From positions 28,614 through 92,613 of the forward strand of contig NZ_JNLX01000184.1 in NCBI RefSeq assembly GCF_000715495.1: a DNA stretch of 64,000 bases, in the 5' to 3' direction. Below the pieces are notes generated by a model. It searched no databases. It was not told the origin of the DNA and worked only from the letters and a program-made list of their open reading frames with translations. Shown here in pieces: positions 16,636 through 25,200 of this stretch (the first letter of the stretch is position 1; each line of letters starts with the position of its first letter). Source of the stretch: Hymenobacter sp. IS2118. Lineage in GTDB: Bacteria > Bacteroidota > Bacteroidia > Cytophagales > Hymenobacteraceae. The translations under genes were made by a program, and so were the position numbers.

Positions 16636-17499
16636 TTAGCTCCAGCGGGTGGGGTCGGCAGATTTGGGGGCGGTGCGGGCGCGGGTTGGGGTTGCAGCCT
16701 GGCCGGTACCGTGCTGGGCAGCCAGGAACTGGGGCCGACGACGCATCCAGCCGCGGAAGGCAGCGCGCCAGTCGGCCATGGGGGTTTTGCCGCTCACGCG
16801 CCAGCCGTTGCTTTCGTAGTGGTCGTGGAATGCGGCGGCTTCGGTCGGGGCGTCGGGGCTGTTGGGGTGCTGGTCGGCAGCGTAGGCTTGGACCTCAGCG
16901 AGGGTGGGCACGGCGGCTACCTTCTGGCGGCGCGGCTGGTTCACCTCACCCCCCGGCCCCCTCTCCAAAAAAGAGGGGGAGCCTGACGGCTTTATTTTCT
17001 CAATCAAACTTTCAATCCCGGGAGCGGGCGGGGTGGCATCAGCCGCCTCCCTCTCTTCTTTTGAAGATGTAACTGAAGATGAAAATGAAGGGGTTGGAAT
17101 TTGCTTATCCCCGGCGGATGGGTTTTGGTTGGGAGTTTGGTTAAGCAAAAGCGGATTCCCGCCCTTTTTGCCGGCGGCGGTGCGTATTCGACGCAGGTTT
17201 TCATCCTTGACCATGCGGCGGCAGTAGAGCGCGCCATCGGACTCGCGGCGGCTGGCCACACCGAAGTCCAGCAGGGTGGTTAGGATTTGGTTGGCACTTT
17301 GGTTATCCAAACCGAGACGGCGGGCAATGACGGCATCGGGCATAGGGGCGCCGTTGACGAGGAGCACGCCGCGCTCGTCGCTGTCGTGCATCATCAACAG
17401 CAGCTCGAACCAGGCCCCGCGCTGCGCGAGGTCGAGGGCCTGAACGCCCTGGTCTTTGTGCCAGTCGCCGGGGTAGAATTGGATAGCCGGGAGTTTCAT
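16636..17499 (-). CDS. DUF1376-like replication-initiator protein
   Basis: A 287-residue protein. The N-terminal part begins MKLPAIQFYPGDWHKDQGVQ, then ALDLAQRGAWFELLLMMH and a winged-helix-like region, as in DUF1376 proteins found in phage replication operons next to helicase genes. The middle is a disordered linker and the C-terminal part (NGWRVSGKTPMADWRAAFRGW) is a conserved helical tail seen in such proteins. The expected role is origin binding or loading of DnaB. The start ATG complements 17,497-17,499 and overlaps the stop of the upstream gene. The linker holds an in-frame palindromic element (16,943-16,985). Confidence 0.7.
   Translation of the reverse strand: MKLPAIQFYPGDWHKDQGVQALDLAQRGAWFELLLMMHDSDERGVLLVNGAPMPDAVIARRLGLDNQSANQILTTLLDFGVASRRESDGALYCRRMVKDENLRRIRTAAGKKGGNPLLLNQTPNQNPSAGDKQIPTPSFSSSVTSSKEEREAADATPPAPGIESLIEKIKPSGSPSFLERGPGGEVNQPRRQKVAAVPTLAEVQAYAADQHPNSPDAPTEAAAFHDHYESNGWRVSGKTPMADWRAAFRGWMRRRPQFLAAQHGTGQAATPTRARTAPKSADPTRWS
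16943..16985. repeat. in-frame palindromic repeat inside the initiator gene
   Basis: CCCCCTC (16,957-16,963) and GAGGGGG (16,973-16,979) form a hairpin within a stretch that reads SGSPSFLERGPGGEV in the host gene. From memory, the phrase is common in unrelated places of Cytophagales genomes, so it looks like a dispersed palindromic element inserted in a linker without breaking the frame. Confidence 0.6.
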
Positions 17500-18086
17500 G
17501 CGCGCGTCAGCGTGGACACATATTGGACGGGGGTAGTCGTAGTGGGCTCTTCGAAGAGGTCGAGCTGGCGGTAGTCGGTGCACTTGCCGCGGAGAGCGGC
17601 TTCGACCTCTGCCAGGGCGGTGGCCAGGGTGGTTTCGAGCAGGCCGGTATAAGGGTAGCTGCCGTGCTCGTCGTCGAAGGACTGGTAGGGCGAGGTCAGG
17701 TTCAGGACCCGGCCGCCGGTGAGCTCGCGCTGGCCGATGAGCGTGACGCCGCTTTGATGGCGGCCCATGGAGAAGCCAGTGACGGTGAAGGGCTCGAACA
17801 AGGCGGGCAATTCCTCGGATTCGTCGGGCCAGAAGTCGGATGTCTCGGTCAACTGCTCGGCTAGTAGGCAGAGGTGCGGCACCAGGCGGCTGAGGGCGTG
17901 GGTCAGGTCGGCGTGGACCTGCTCAGCACAGGTCAGCGCAAAAGCGCGGGGTGGGGCGTCGTCGGTGCGCTGCTCGGTGAATTCACAGGTCAGGTGCTGG
18001 TCTTTGAGCTTGACCTTCTGGATGGTGATGATGGAGGTAGCGGCCTCGGGGCTGTCGGGGCCGACAACGGGTAGTAGCTGGGACAT
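17496..18086 (-). CDS. hypothetical phage-type protein, 196 aa
   Basis: The protein starts MSQLLPVVGPDS at the ATG complementary to 18,084-18,086. It has IITIQKVKLKDQHLTCEF, then a helical region ADLTHALSRLVPHLCLLAEQ, then FTVTGFSMG and GVTLIGQREL. The pattern of beta strands with a central helix is seen in uncharacterised phage proteins of replication operons. No catalytic motif is visible. Its stop overlaps the next start by 4 bases. Confidence 0.6.
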   Translation of the reverse strand: MSQLLPVVGPDSPEAATSIITIQKVKLKDQHLTCEFTEQRTDDAPPRAFALTCAEQVHADLTHALSRLVPHLCLLAEQLTETSDFWPDESEELPALFEPFTVTGFSMGRHQSGVTLIGQRELTGGRVLNLTSPYQSFDDEHGSYPYTGLLETTLATALAEVEAALRGKCTDYRQLDLFEEPTTTTPVQYVSTLTRA

Positions 18087-18151
18087 TGGGGAACGAGGAA
18101 TTGAGCCGCCTGTACTGGCGGCGGGTGAGTCTACTATTTTCAAGTAGCGGG

Positions 18152-18547
18152 TTAGGAAGGGCGGAAGGGAGACGGCCGGCCGCGTTTCACGCGGGGGGCG
18201 GGGGCAGCGGCCGGGGTGGCATCGGTGCGGTTACGGCGCTGCCAGTCGTGGATTTGGGACAGCATCACCCGGTCGCCGCGGCTGGATTCGCCCGTGACGT
18301 AGTGTAGGCGGCGCGGGTGATGCTCGGGCAGGCGCATGTAGTCGCGTAATGTCTCCGGATGCAGGTCGAGCAGCTCGGCGGTGCGGGGCACGGAATAGGC
18401 CGGGTCGGGGGTGGGGGCGGTTTCGAGCTGGCGGCGGGCTTCGGCGGCACAGGCCTTTTCCAGCGACTCGCGCACCCACGTATGGTCGTCGGGCAGGCGC
18501 ACGGTGATGTGGAGGCCGTCGGCGGTGGTCGTGGTTAGCTCGGTCAT
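18152..18547 (-). CDS. HTH-like phage protein, 131 aa
   Basis: A protein with an acidic N-terminus (MTELTTTTADGLHITVRLPD), a helix, then YSVPRTAELLDLHPETLRDYM near residue 60, a pattern like excisionase/MerR-type helix-turn-helix domains, and a basic tail (RVKRGRPSPFRPS). It could bind DNA as a regulator or excisionase. The start overlaps the upstream gene's end by 4 bases. Confidence 0.55.
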   Translation of the reverse strand: MTELTTTTADGLHITVRLPDDHTWVRESLEKACAAEARRQLETAPTPDPAYSVPRTAELLDLHPETLRDYMRLPEHHPRRLHYVTGESSRGDRVMLSQIHDWQRRNRTDATPAAAPAPRVKRGRPSPFRPS

Positions 18548-18936
18548 GGCTGGGGGGGCGTAGGACGCTCGGGGAAGAAGCATTTGCCCTTATGGTACAC
18601 GGGGGCGGTGCCGGAAGCCTGACGGTGGGCAATGATGAGCTGCAGCTGCGTGAGCACCTGGGTGGCGGTGTTGGCATCGAACTCATAGCGCCACAATTCC
18701 ACCCATACGGCTTCGCGGTAGGTGAGATAAGGGCTGTCGATGGCCTCGCCCAAATCATAGCGCTGGTTGTATGTCGGGCGGGAGGCTTTGGCGCTGAAGT
18801 CCTTTTTGGGGCAGGCCCGGATGGCGGCTTCGAGGGCCGCCGTGGCGGCGCGGGGCTCTTCTAGCAGGTAGGGAGTTGGCGGTAAGGGGCGGCGAATGTA
18901 ATTGGCTACCTGGTCGGCTTTGATTAGAAGCATCAT
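18544..18936 (-). CDS. hypothetical protein, 130 aa
   Basis: The protein begins MMLLIKADQVANYI, and has KKDFSAKASRPTYNQRYDLGEAIDS followed by a helical VWVELWRYEFDANTATQVLTQ. No domain is recognised. It is the second gene of the leftward early operon, after the cro-like gene, and is coupled to the next gene by a 4-base overlap. The second Met at 18,933 is an alternative start. Confidence 0.55.
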   Translation of the reverse strand: MMLLIKADQVANYIRRPLPPTPYLLEEPRAATAALEAAIRACPKKDFSAKASRPTYNQRYDLGEAIDSPYLTYREAVWVELWRYEFDANTATQVLTQLQLIIAHRQASGTAPVYHKGKCFFPERPTPPQP

Positions 18937-18963
18937 GGGTTAGGGGGGTGGGTATGATTGAGC

Positions 18964-19188
18964 TTATTGGGTGAGGCGGTCGAGGTCCTGGCGCACGGCC
19001 TGGCTGCCGGATTTCTTGATGAGGCGGATGGCCTCGGCCACGGCGGGGTGCGCCGGCCGGGCCTTCTGCAAAGCCTTGGAAACCGCCGCGTGGGACAGTT
19101 TCAGCGAGCGGGCAATGTCCGAAATGGCACCGTGCGGAAGTAACATCCGTAGGTCCTTCGGCGTAGGGGTGGTTTCAAGTGGTTGCAT
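18964..19188 (-). CDS. small HTH protein, cro-like
   Basis: A 74-residue protein with an HTH: AISDIARSLKLSHAAVSKALQKAR near residue 21. It is divergent from the CI-like repressor gene at 19,262 and first in the leftward early operon, the classic place of Cro. The inferred job is to bind the shared operators and switch off the repressor. A role as activator (cII-like) is possible. Confidence 0.65.
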   Translation of the reverse strand: MQPLETTPTPKDLRMLLPHGAISDIARSLKLSHAAVSKALQKARPAHPAVAEAIRLIKKSGSQAVRQDLDRLTQ

Positions 19189-19261
19189 TTGGTCAAATAT
19201 TTGTTACCTTTGAAAGCAATATGACGCTCAAATGTAGGTAAAAGTTACCAAGAGTTGCAAA
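19183..19261. promoter_or_regulatory. divergent cI/cro promoter-operator region
   Basis: The plus-strand promoter has TTG at 19,183-19,185, a 19-base spacer and TACCTTTG at 19,205-19,212. The minus-strand promoter has TTTG (19,261-19,258), a 21-base spacer and TACATTTG (19,236-19,229). Operator half-sites are GTTACC at 19,203-19,208, over the rightward -7 box, and GGTAA-AAG-TTACC at 19,237-19,249, between the boxes of the leftward promoter. Each promoter is thus covered by at least one site. Confidence 0.7.
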
Positions 19262-20011
19262 ATGAAAACGCTTGAACGGAAAAAACTGAGCGATACCACC
19301 CCGCTGCCGTCGCTGACAATGAGTGAGCGACTCAAGGTCTTGCGCAAATCCCGCGACATGACGCAACAGGAGATGGCCGACATCATTGGAACCTCGCGCC
19401 CATCCATTGCGCAGTTGGAGGCAGGGCGGCATCAGCCAAGCAATGAGGCGCTGGAAACCATCGTGGCCAAGCTTGGCATCAGTAGGAATTGGCTGTGGTT
19501 TGGCAGCGGGCCGATGGAGGAGTTCAGCCCGTTGGGGGGTAATGTGAAGGTCCTCGCAGGCCTGGAAGAAGGCGACCATTTAGACATCGAGTTCGTCGGC
19601 TGCAAAGTGCGCGGCAGCTTCCTGGACCTGATGGACGACGGCGGGGAAGTGAGCCAGTTTGAGAGTCTGGAAATCGTGCGCATCTACGACCCGACCCCGG
19701 AGATGCGCAAGCCGGGCACGAAGGGCTTCGAGATTGATGGCGACTCGATGGAGCCGCAGTTGCGCTCGGGCATGAAGGTGGTGGGCGTGCGGGTGCCGCT
19801 GTCTGATGTAAAGTATGTCACCAGCGGGGTCTACGTGGTGGCCTTTGGCAACCAGCTGACCATTAAGCGCGTGAAGAGCAATGACATTCTGGAGCGGGGC
19901 ATTCTGGTGCTGCACGCCGATAACCCCAACGCCGGCAGCCTGCCGGTGGCCGGTGAGGATATTCGCTTCATGTGGAAGGTGGTGCGGATTTTTTATGCCG
20001 ACGTTATCTGA
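19262..20011 (+). CDS. CI-like S24 repressor
   Basis: A 249-residue repressor. HTH_3 occupies about residues 20-80 (LRKSRDMTQQEMADIIGTSRPSIAQLEAGRH). The C-terminal S24 peptidase fold has GFEIDGDSMEPQL with the nucleophile Ser, and QLTIKRVKSND with the Lys. A candidate cleavage site is Ala-Gly in KVLAGLEEGD. It faces the cro-like gene across about 73 bases. The expected role is to hold the element silent until RecA-driven self-cleavage. The first ATG at 19,262 is about 50 bases from the -7 box; Met20 (19,319) is an alternative start at the HTH. Confidence 0.85.
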   Translation: MKTLERKKLSDTTPLPSLTMSERLKVLRKSRDMTQQEMADIIGTSRPSIAQLEAGRHQPSNEALETIVAKLGISRNWLWFGSGPMEEFSPLGGNVKVLAGLEEGDHLDIEFVGCKVRGSFLDLMDDGGEVSQFESLEIVRIYDPTPEMRKPGTKGFEIDGDSMEPQLRSGMKVVGVRVPLSDVKYVTSGVYVVAFGNQLTIKRVKSNDILERGILVLHADNPNAGSLPVAGEDIRFMWKVVRIFYADVI

Positions 20012-20043
20012 GGCTGAAAGTGTAAGCGGCGCCGACTAGAAAT

Positions 20044-20143
20044 TTATACCTTATTGGGTATAATTGTCGGCTGTGCGGTATATTTATACCTGTTCGGGTA
20101 TAATACCTTCTCTTGTCTGCTAATTATACCCGTTCGGGTATTC
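20044..20143 (+). promoter_or_regulatory. three phased operators of the hip locus
   Basis: TTATACC-N6-GGTATAA dyads are at 20,044-20,063 and 20,084-20,103, with a third at 20,124-20,143 that has a slightly changed right arm (GGTATTC). Their centres are exactly 40 bp apart. The third ends just before the HipB start. E. coli HipB operators have a similar form (TATCC-N8-GGATA). Regular spacing over about four helical turns suggests cooperative HipB binding on one DNA face and strong autorepression. Confidence 0.85.
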
Positions 20144-20146
20144 AAC

Positions 20147-20365
20147 ATGCTTGACCCACTAGCTACTTTCGTAAAACAGCGCCGCCGTCAGTTGCGGCTC
20201 TCACAGCCCGACCTGGCGGCTAAGGCGGGAGTGGGCCTGCGTTTTGTGCGCGACTTGGAACAGGGAAAAGGCACGCTGCGACTGGACAAGGTTAACGCCG
20301 TACTGCAGCTGTTTGGCCACGAAGTAGGGCCGGTGCCCGTGGTGTTTTTACCCGAACTGGAATAA
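20147..20365 (+). CDS. hipB: HipB-like antitoxin/repressor
   Basis: A 72-residue XRE protein: VKQRRRQLRLSQPDLAAKAGVGLRFVRDLEQGKGTL then KVNAVLQLFGHEVG, the HipB/Y4mF pattern. It binds its own operators (three are directly upstream) and, in known systems, the toxin kinase. The ATG at 20,147 follows the last operator; an in-frame extension upstream would translate the operators. The next gene starts 3 bases after its stop. Confidence 0.85.
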   Translation: MLDPLATFVKQRRRQLRLSQPDLAAKAGVGLRFVRDLEQGKGTLRLDKVNAVLQLFGHEVGPVPVVFLPELE

Positions 20366-20368
20366 ACT

Positions 20369-20701
20369 ATGCCCCAGGCGGAAGTACACATGCACGACCA
20401 GGTAGCGGGCTACCTGAAGCAGGATGAGCAGGGCTACAGCTTTGCTTACGCACCGGAATATCTTGCGGCACCCACTGCAGAGCCGGTGAGCCTGACGCTG
20501 CCGTTACAGGAGCAGCCCTACGTGGAGCGGGTGCTCTTTCCCTTCTTCGACGGGCTGATTCCCGAAGGGTGGCTGCTGGACGTGGCCGAGCGGAACTGGA
20601 AGCTCAACGTCCGCGACCGGATGGGGCTGCTGTTGGCCTGCTGCCAGGACTGCATTGGTGCTGTAAGCATCCATCCACTTCCTAACGCTGACGACGTATG
20701 A
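20369..20701 (+). CDS. HipS-like protein (HipA N-subdomain 1)
   Basis: A 110-residue protein matching the Couple_hipA domain on its own: VHMHDQVAGYLKQDEQGYSFAY, then PVSLTLPLQEQPYV and LFPFFDGLIPEGWLLDVAER. In ordinary HipA this domain is the first part of the kinase. Here it is a separate gene, as in HipBST, where HipS is the antitoxin. Overlap of 4 bases with the kinase gene gives coupled translation. Confidence 0.8.
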   Translation: MPQAEVHMHDQVAGYLKQDEQGYSFAYAPEYLAAPTAEPVSLTLPLQEQPYVERVLFPFFDGLIPEGWLLDVAERNWKLNVRDRMGLLLACCQDCIGAVSIHPLPNADDV

Positions 20702-21645
20702 GCCGCTGCTTATACTGCTACCAGCAGCTGGCAGCTGGCCAGTTGGACTATCACCCGGCTTGCAGCCGCAAGCTGTTCGGGCAGGCAATACCGCCGGCTT
20801 TTCCTTACTCGGAAGCGCAGATGCTGGGTTTGGCGGAAAAAATTGTGAGCCAGCACATGACGGTGACGGGTGTGCAGCCCAAGCTGTCGTTGTCCTTGTT
20901 ATCCGGCAGCGCTACTGATGGGCCCGCCCGGCTGACCATCGTAGGGGCTCTGGGTGGCGAGTATATCCTGAAACCGCCGACCTCGCGCTACCCCCACCTG
21001 CCGGAAGTAGAAGATGCCACCATGCACCTGGCCGAGGTAGCTCGCATCGCCACTGTGCCGCACGGGCTGCTGCGGCTAGAGGATGGGGCGCTGGCTTACG
21101 TGACGCGGCGCATTGACCGCCGAAAAGGGAAGAAGCTGCACATGGAAGATATGTGCCAGCTGACCAAGCGGCTGACCGAAAACAAGTACGACGGCTCTCA
21201 CGAACAGATAGCCAAAGCTCTGCGCTACTCCACTAATCCCGGCCTGGACGTGGTGAATTTCTACGAGCTGGTACTGTTTAGCTTCCTGACCGGCAACGCT
21301 GATATGCACCTGAAAAACTTCTCGCTGCTGCACACTCCTGGCCTGGGCTACGGGCTGGCCCCGGCCTACGACCTGGTGGCCACGGCGCTGGTGAATCCGG
21401 CCGACAAGGAAGAGCTGGCTCTCACGTTGAACGGTAAAAAGAGGAAGCTGCGGCAGGAGGATTTCCGCGTAGCAGGCCAAAGTGCTGGAATTGGCGAAAA
21501 GGTGATGACGGGGCTGTTCGCCAATTTTATCCGCGTCCGGCCAGCCTGGGAAAAGCTGCTGGCAGAAAGCTTCTTACCGCCGGAGTTGAAAGAGGCTTAC
21601 GTGTCGCTGCTGCAACGTAAATTTGAGCAGCTGGGCTTGACGTAG
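20698..21645 (+). CDS. HipT-like Ser/Thr kinase toxin
   Basis: A 315-residue kinase lacking the N-terminal HipA subdomain. It starts with a Cys motif (MSRCLYC...HPACSRKLFG) that may bind zinc. VTGVQPKLSLSL near 57 is the phosphate-loop region with Thr and Ser that can be autophosphorylated. GEYILKPP gives the ATP Lys, GNADMHLKNFSL near 199 the catalytic D and N, and APAYDLVAT the metal Asp. Known HipA and HipT phosphorylate aminoacyl-tRNA synthetases and stop growth; the target here is unknown. Confidence 0.85.
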   Translation: MSRCLYCYQQLAAGQLDYHPACSRKLFGQAIPPAFPYSEAQMLGLAEKIVSQHMTVTGVQPKLSLSLLSGSATDGPARLTIVGALGGEYILKPPTSRYPHLPEVEDATMHLAEVARIATVPHGLLRLEDGALAYVTRRIDRRKGKKLHMEDMCQLTKRLTENKYDGSHEQIAKALRYSTNPGLDVVNFYELVLFSFLTGNADMHLKNFSLLHTPGLGYGLAPAYDLVATALVNPADKEELALTLNGKKRKLRQEDFRVAGQSAGIGEKVMTGLFANFIRVRPAWEKLLAESFLPPELKEAYVSLLQRKFEQLGLT

Positions 21646-21735
21646 GTAGCGACGAAGAACAGAAGCCGGCGGGCCGGTAGAAATAGGACTTTTTATAAAA
21701 TTGCATTTATCAGGGAGCGGAGCGGGAACACAAAA

Positions 21736-21945
21736 CCGGGACACAACCTGATTCCGGGACATAAACCGGGACAAAATCGACCTGAAAACCGCGTTTTTGA
21801 GTGCGTTAGGGCATACGGCGGTCTCAGGAGGGAGCGCCAACAGCCAGAATGCCCGCCCTTACCGGCGGGCATTCTTCGTTTCCAGGCCATGCAGGTGCAT
21901 TTGGCGTTTGGTAATTCGGTTAAATTTGGATTGGACCGGGACACA
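21736..21945. repeat. CCGGGACA repeats, possible integrase arm sites
   Basis: CCGGGACAYA or CCGGGACAAA occurs at 21,736-21,745, 21,754-21,763, 21,766-21,775 and 21,936-21,945, all on the plus strand. They lie in a gap (21,646-22,288) that holds no intact gene, upstream of a possible integrase remnant. Arm-type recombinase sites are one explanation. Confidence 0.5.
21847..21876. terminator. terminator downstream of the hip locus
   Basis: GAATGCCCGCC (21,847-21,857) pairs with GGCGGGCATTC (21,864-21,874) over a 6-base loop. It is 200 bases past the kinase stop and followed by TTCG and TTT. Confidence 0.7.
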
Positions 21946-21982
21946 AACCGGTACGGTCAATCTAATGCGGCTCCCGACCTTT

Positions 21983-22050
21983 ACAAGCGCACCACTAGCA
22001 TATCGTTTTACCTGCGGAAGGCTGCAACAGGTGCGGGCACTGCCCAATTG
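21983..22050 (+). pseudogene. possible remnant of a tyrosine-recombinase N-terminus
   Basis: The frame contains KRTTSISFYLRKAATGAG, which resembles the start of Bacteroidota phage-type integrases (arm-binding domain, S-I-S-F-Y-L-R-K). The similarity fades within about 20 residues and no catalytic domain follows. An eroded integrase at the element's end would explain both this and the repeats upstream. The match is short and from memory. Confidence 0.3.
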
Positions 22051-22288
22051 GGATTAACCTACGCTGGTATAGGCAGGAATTGCGCTGGCTGCACGCGTGG
22101 CCTGAGATTTTTTCAACACTGTCGAGAGAATTGAGGACTGAACGGGCCACCTTGATAAACAAAGTGAGCAGTAGGGGCAGCGGTAGAAGGGCCTTGTGGC
22201 TGTTAGTTTTGGATTCAGCATCAAAATCGGGCATTCGTTGCGCGTCGGGTGCGATTTTGCGTGCTCAATTGCCTAAACAAGCTACCCA

Positions 22289-25200
22289 TTGGAAACCGGC
22301 CATTACGAAACCCTCGTCACGCAGCAGCTGCGGGGCCAGCTTGCTACTTTAGAGACGGCGGTTTATGCCATTGCGGAGAAGGAACTGGGAGCCGATGATG
22401 CCGCTGTGTTTATCACGCGGCACCTGACGCAGCTGCTGGGTAGCGTGCTGGGGCAGCTGGCTAAGAACGAGGAGGTAGGCGAGCAGCTGGCGCTGGCTAA
22501 CGGGATAATTGCCTACCTGCAGGAAAGGTCGGATGTGTTGGCGGCGGGCAGCCACTTGGCGCCGGAAGGACAGCTGTTGCGGGCGGTGCTGCCGCGGCTG
22601 CCGCTGCCGCTGGCGGCGCAGCACGACTTGGGTAAGCACCTCGATGGGATAGAGCCGGCGCTGCGGTTTTCACAAAGTGACCTGTTCAGCGGGGGCAATT
22701 CGGAGTTGTCGTTGGAAGCCGAGTTGAAAAAGGAAATTGCGACGGCCGACCGTATCGACTTTATCGTGAGTTTTGTGAAGTGGAGCGGGCTGCGGTTGCT
22801 GCTGCCTTCGCTCCAGGCGTTTGCCCAGCAGGGCAAGCCGCTGCGGCTGCTTACGACCACCTACATGGGCGCCACCGACCAGAAGGCGGTGGATGCGCTG
22901 GCCGCGCTGCCGGGGGCCGAACTGCGCATCAGCTACAACACGGCGCACGAGCGGCTGCACGCCAAGGCCTACCTGTTCAGCCGCAACTCGGGCTTTGATA
23001 CGGCCTACATTGGGTCGAGCAATATGAGCCGTTCGGCGCTGACCAGTGGGCTGGAGTGGAACGTGAAAGTGACGGCGCAGGACAATGCAGCGATTTTGAA
23101 CAAGTTCCGGGGCACGTTTGAGACCTACTGGAACTCGTCGGAATTTGAAGAGTACAGCAGCTTGCCCGAGCAGCGGCTGAAGTTGGCCCGGGCCCTGCGC
23201 CAGGAGAATAGCGGCACGGCGGAGGCCGATTCACTACCCAATTTCCGCATCCGGCCGTTTCCCTATCAGCAGGAAATTCTGGACCGGTTGGCGGTGGAAA
23301 GAAGCCTGCGGGGACACTTCCGCAACCTGGTGGTGGCGGCGACGGGCACGGGGAAAACGGTGGTGTCGGCGTTTGACTACGCCCGGTTTGCCAAGCAGTT
23401 TACCACGCTGCCGCGGCTGTTGTTTGTAGCGCACCGGGAGGAGATTTTGCGGCAGGCCCGCGCCACGTTTCGGCACATTCTGGGGGAGGCCAACTTTGGG
23501 GAATTGTGGGTGGGCACCGAGCAGCCGATACAATTTGACTACCTGTTCGTGTCGGTGCAAACCTTCGCGTCGCGGCTGGATTTCTTTCAGCAGACCATCC
23601 CGCGCGACTACTACCAGTACCTGGTGATTGACGAGGTGCACCACCTGGCAGCGGCTTCGTACCGGCCGATTCTGGCGTGGTTTCAGCCCACTATTCTGCT
23701 GGGGCTGACGGCTACCCCAGAGCGGGCCGACGGGGAAAGCATCCTGCCGGACTTCGATAACACCATTGCGGCAGAAATCCGCTTGCCCGAAGCCATTGCG
23801 CGCGGGCTGTTGGTGCCGTTTCAATACTTCTGCATCACCGACCCCGTGGACTACCGCAACGTACGGTGGACCAATGGGCGCTACGCCGCCGAGGACCTGA
23901 CCAACGTGTACACCGGCAATGATGTACGGGTGAGTGCCATCGTGGGCGCGTTGCAACGCTATTTGCTGGCGCCTCACCAGGCGCGGGCGCTGGGCTTCTG
24001 CGCCACGCGGGAGCATGCGCGGCTGATGGCGGCCAAGTTCCAGGCGGCAGGACTGAAGGCCAGCTACCTGGCCAGCGGTGACACCACGCCGGAGCAGCGG
24101 CGGGCGGCGGTGGCGCAGCTGCGGCGCGGGGAACTCAACTACCTGTTCGTGGTAGACATTTTCAACGAGGGGGTTGATATTCCTGAGGTGGATACGCTGC
24201 TGTTTTTGCGGCCGACGGAAAGCCTGACGGTGTTCCTGCAGCAACTGGGCCGGGGACTGCGCCTGCACGAGAGCAAGGAATGCTTGACGGTGCTGGACTT
24301 CGTGGGACAGGCCCGGCAGGAATACAGCTACGAGCAGAAGTTTCGGGCGCTGCTGGGCCGTACCGGCGGCTCGGTGCTGAGCGAAGCAGAAGCAGGCTTT
24401 CCGCGGCTGCCCGTGGGGTGCAGCATCCAGATGGAGCGCGAGGCCATGAAATTCATTCTCGACAACATCCGGGCGGCCACCGGTGAGAATGTGCGGGTGC
24501 TGGAGCGGCGGATACGGGGCTTCGCCCTAGAAAGCGCGTTGCCGCTCACGCTGGCTACCTTTTTGGCGCACACGCATTTTGCGCTGGTGGATATTTACCG
24601 TTCGCGCGGTGACCGGGGCTGGACGGCACTGAAAGTCCGGGCGGGGGTGCTGGCCCCTCCGGAGCTGGCGGCCACGGAAAAGCAGTTGGTGGGTAGCGTT
24701 TGGCGGTTGGCGCAAGCCAACGGGCCCGCTTTTCTGGCGTTTGTGCGGCGGGTATTTGAGGCGGCGGAAGATTTGGCCGAGCTGCTGAAGCTCCCGCTGG
24801 GCCCGGAAATGGGGCTAATGCTGCACTACCTGCTGTACCAAAAGCCGGGGCCCAAGCTGGAACTGGATTCGTTGCAGGACAGCCTGGCCACGCTGCGGAC
24901 CATGCCGACCCTTACAGCGGAGGTACTGGAGGTGTTGGACGTCTGCGAAGCGCAAATAAGCATCCCGCCCATGGCGGTGGCGCTGCCTTACCCGTGCGCA
25001 CTGCAGCTTCACAGCCGCTACAGCCGCGATGAAATCCTGTGCGCGTTTGGCGTGTGGACGTTTGAGCGCAATCAGTCCGTGCGCGAGGGCGTCTGCTACA
25101 TCGCGCCCCTGAACACGGAACTGCTGTTCGTCACGCTCCAAAAGACCAGCCGCAACTACTCGCCCACTACGCTCTACCACGACTATGCCATCAGCGACAC

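Noticed and set aside
21736..21775. CCGGGACA repeats as a CRISPR array
   Set aside because: Repeats are only about 10 bases and irregularly spaced (18, 12, then 170 bases). No array of the CRISPR type and no cas gene is in the window.
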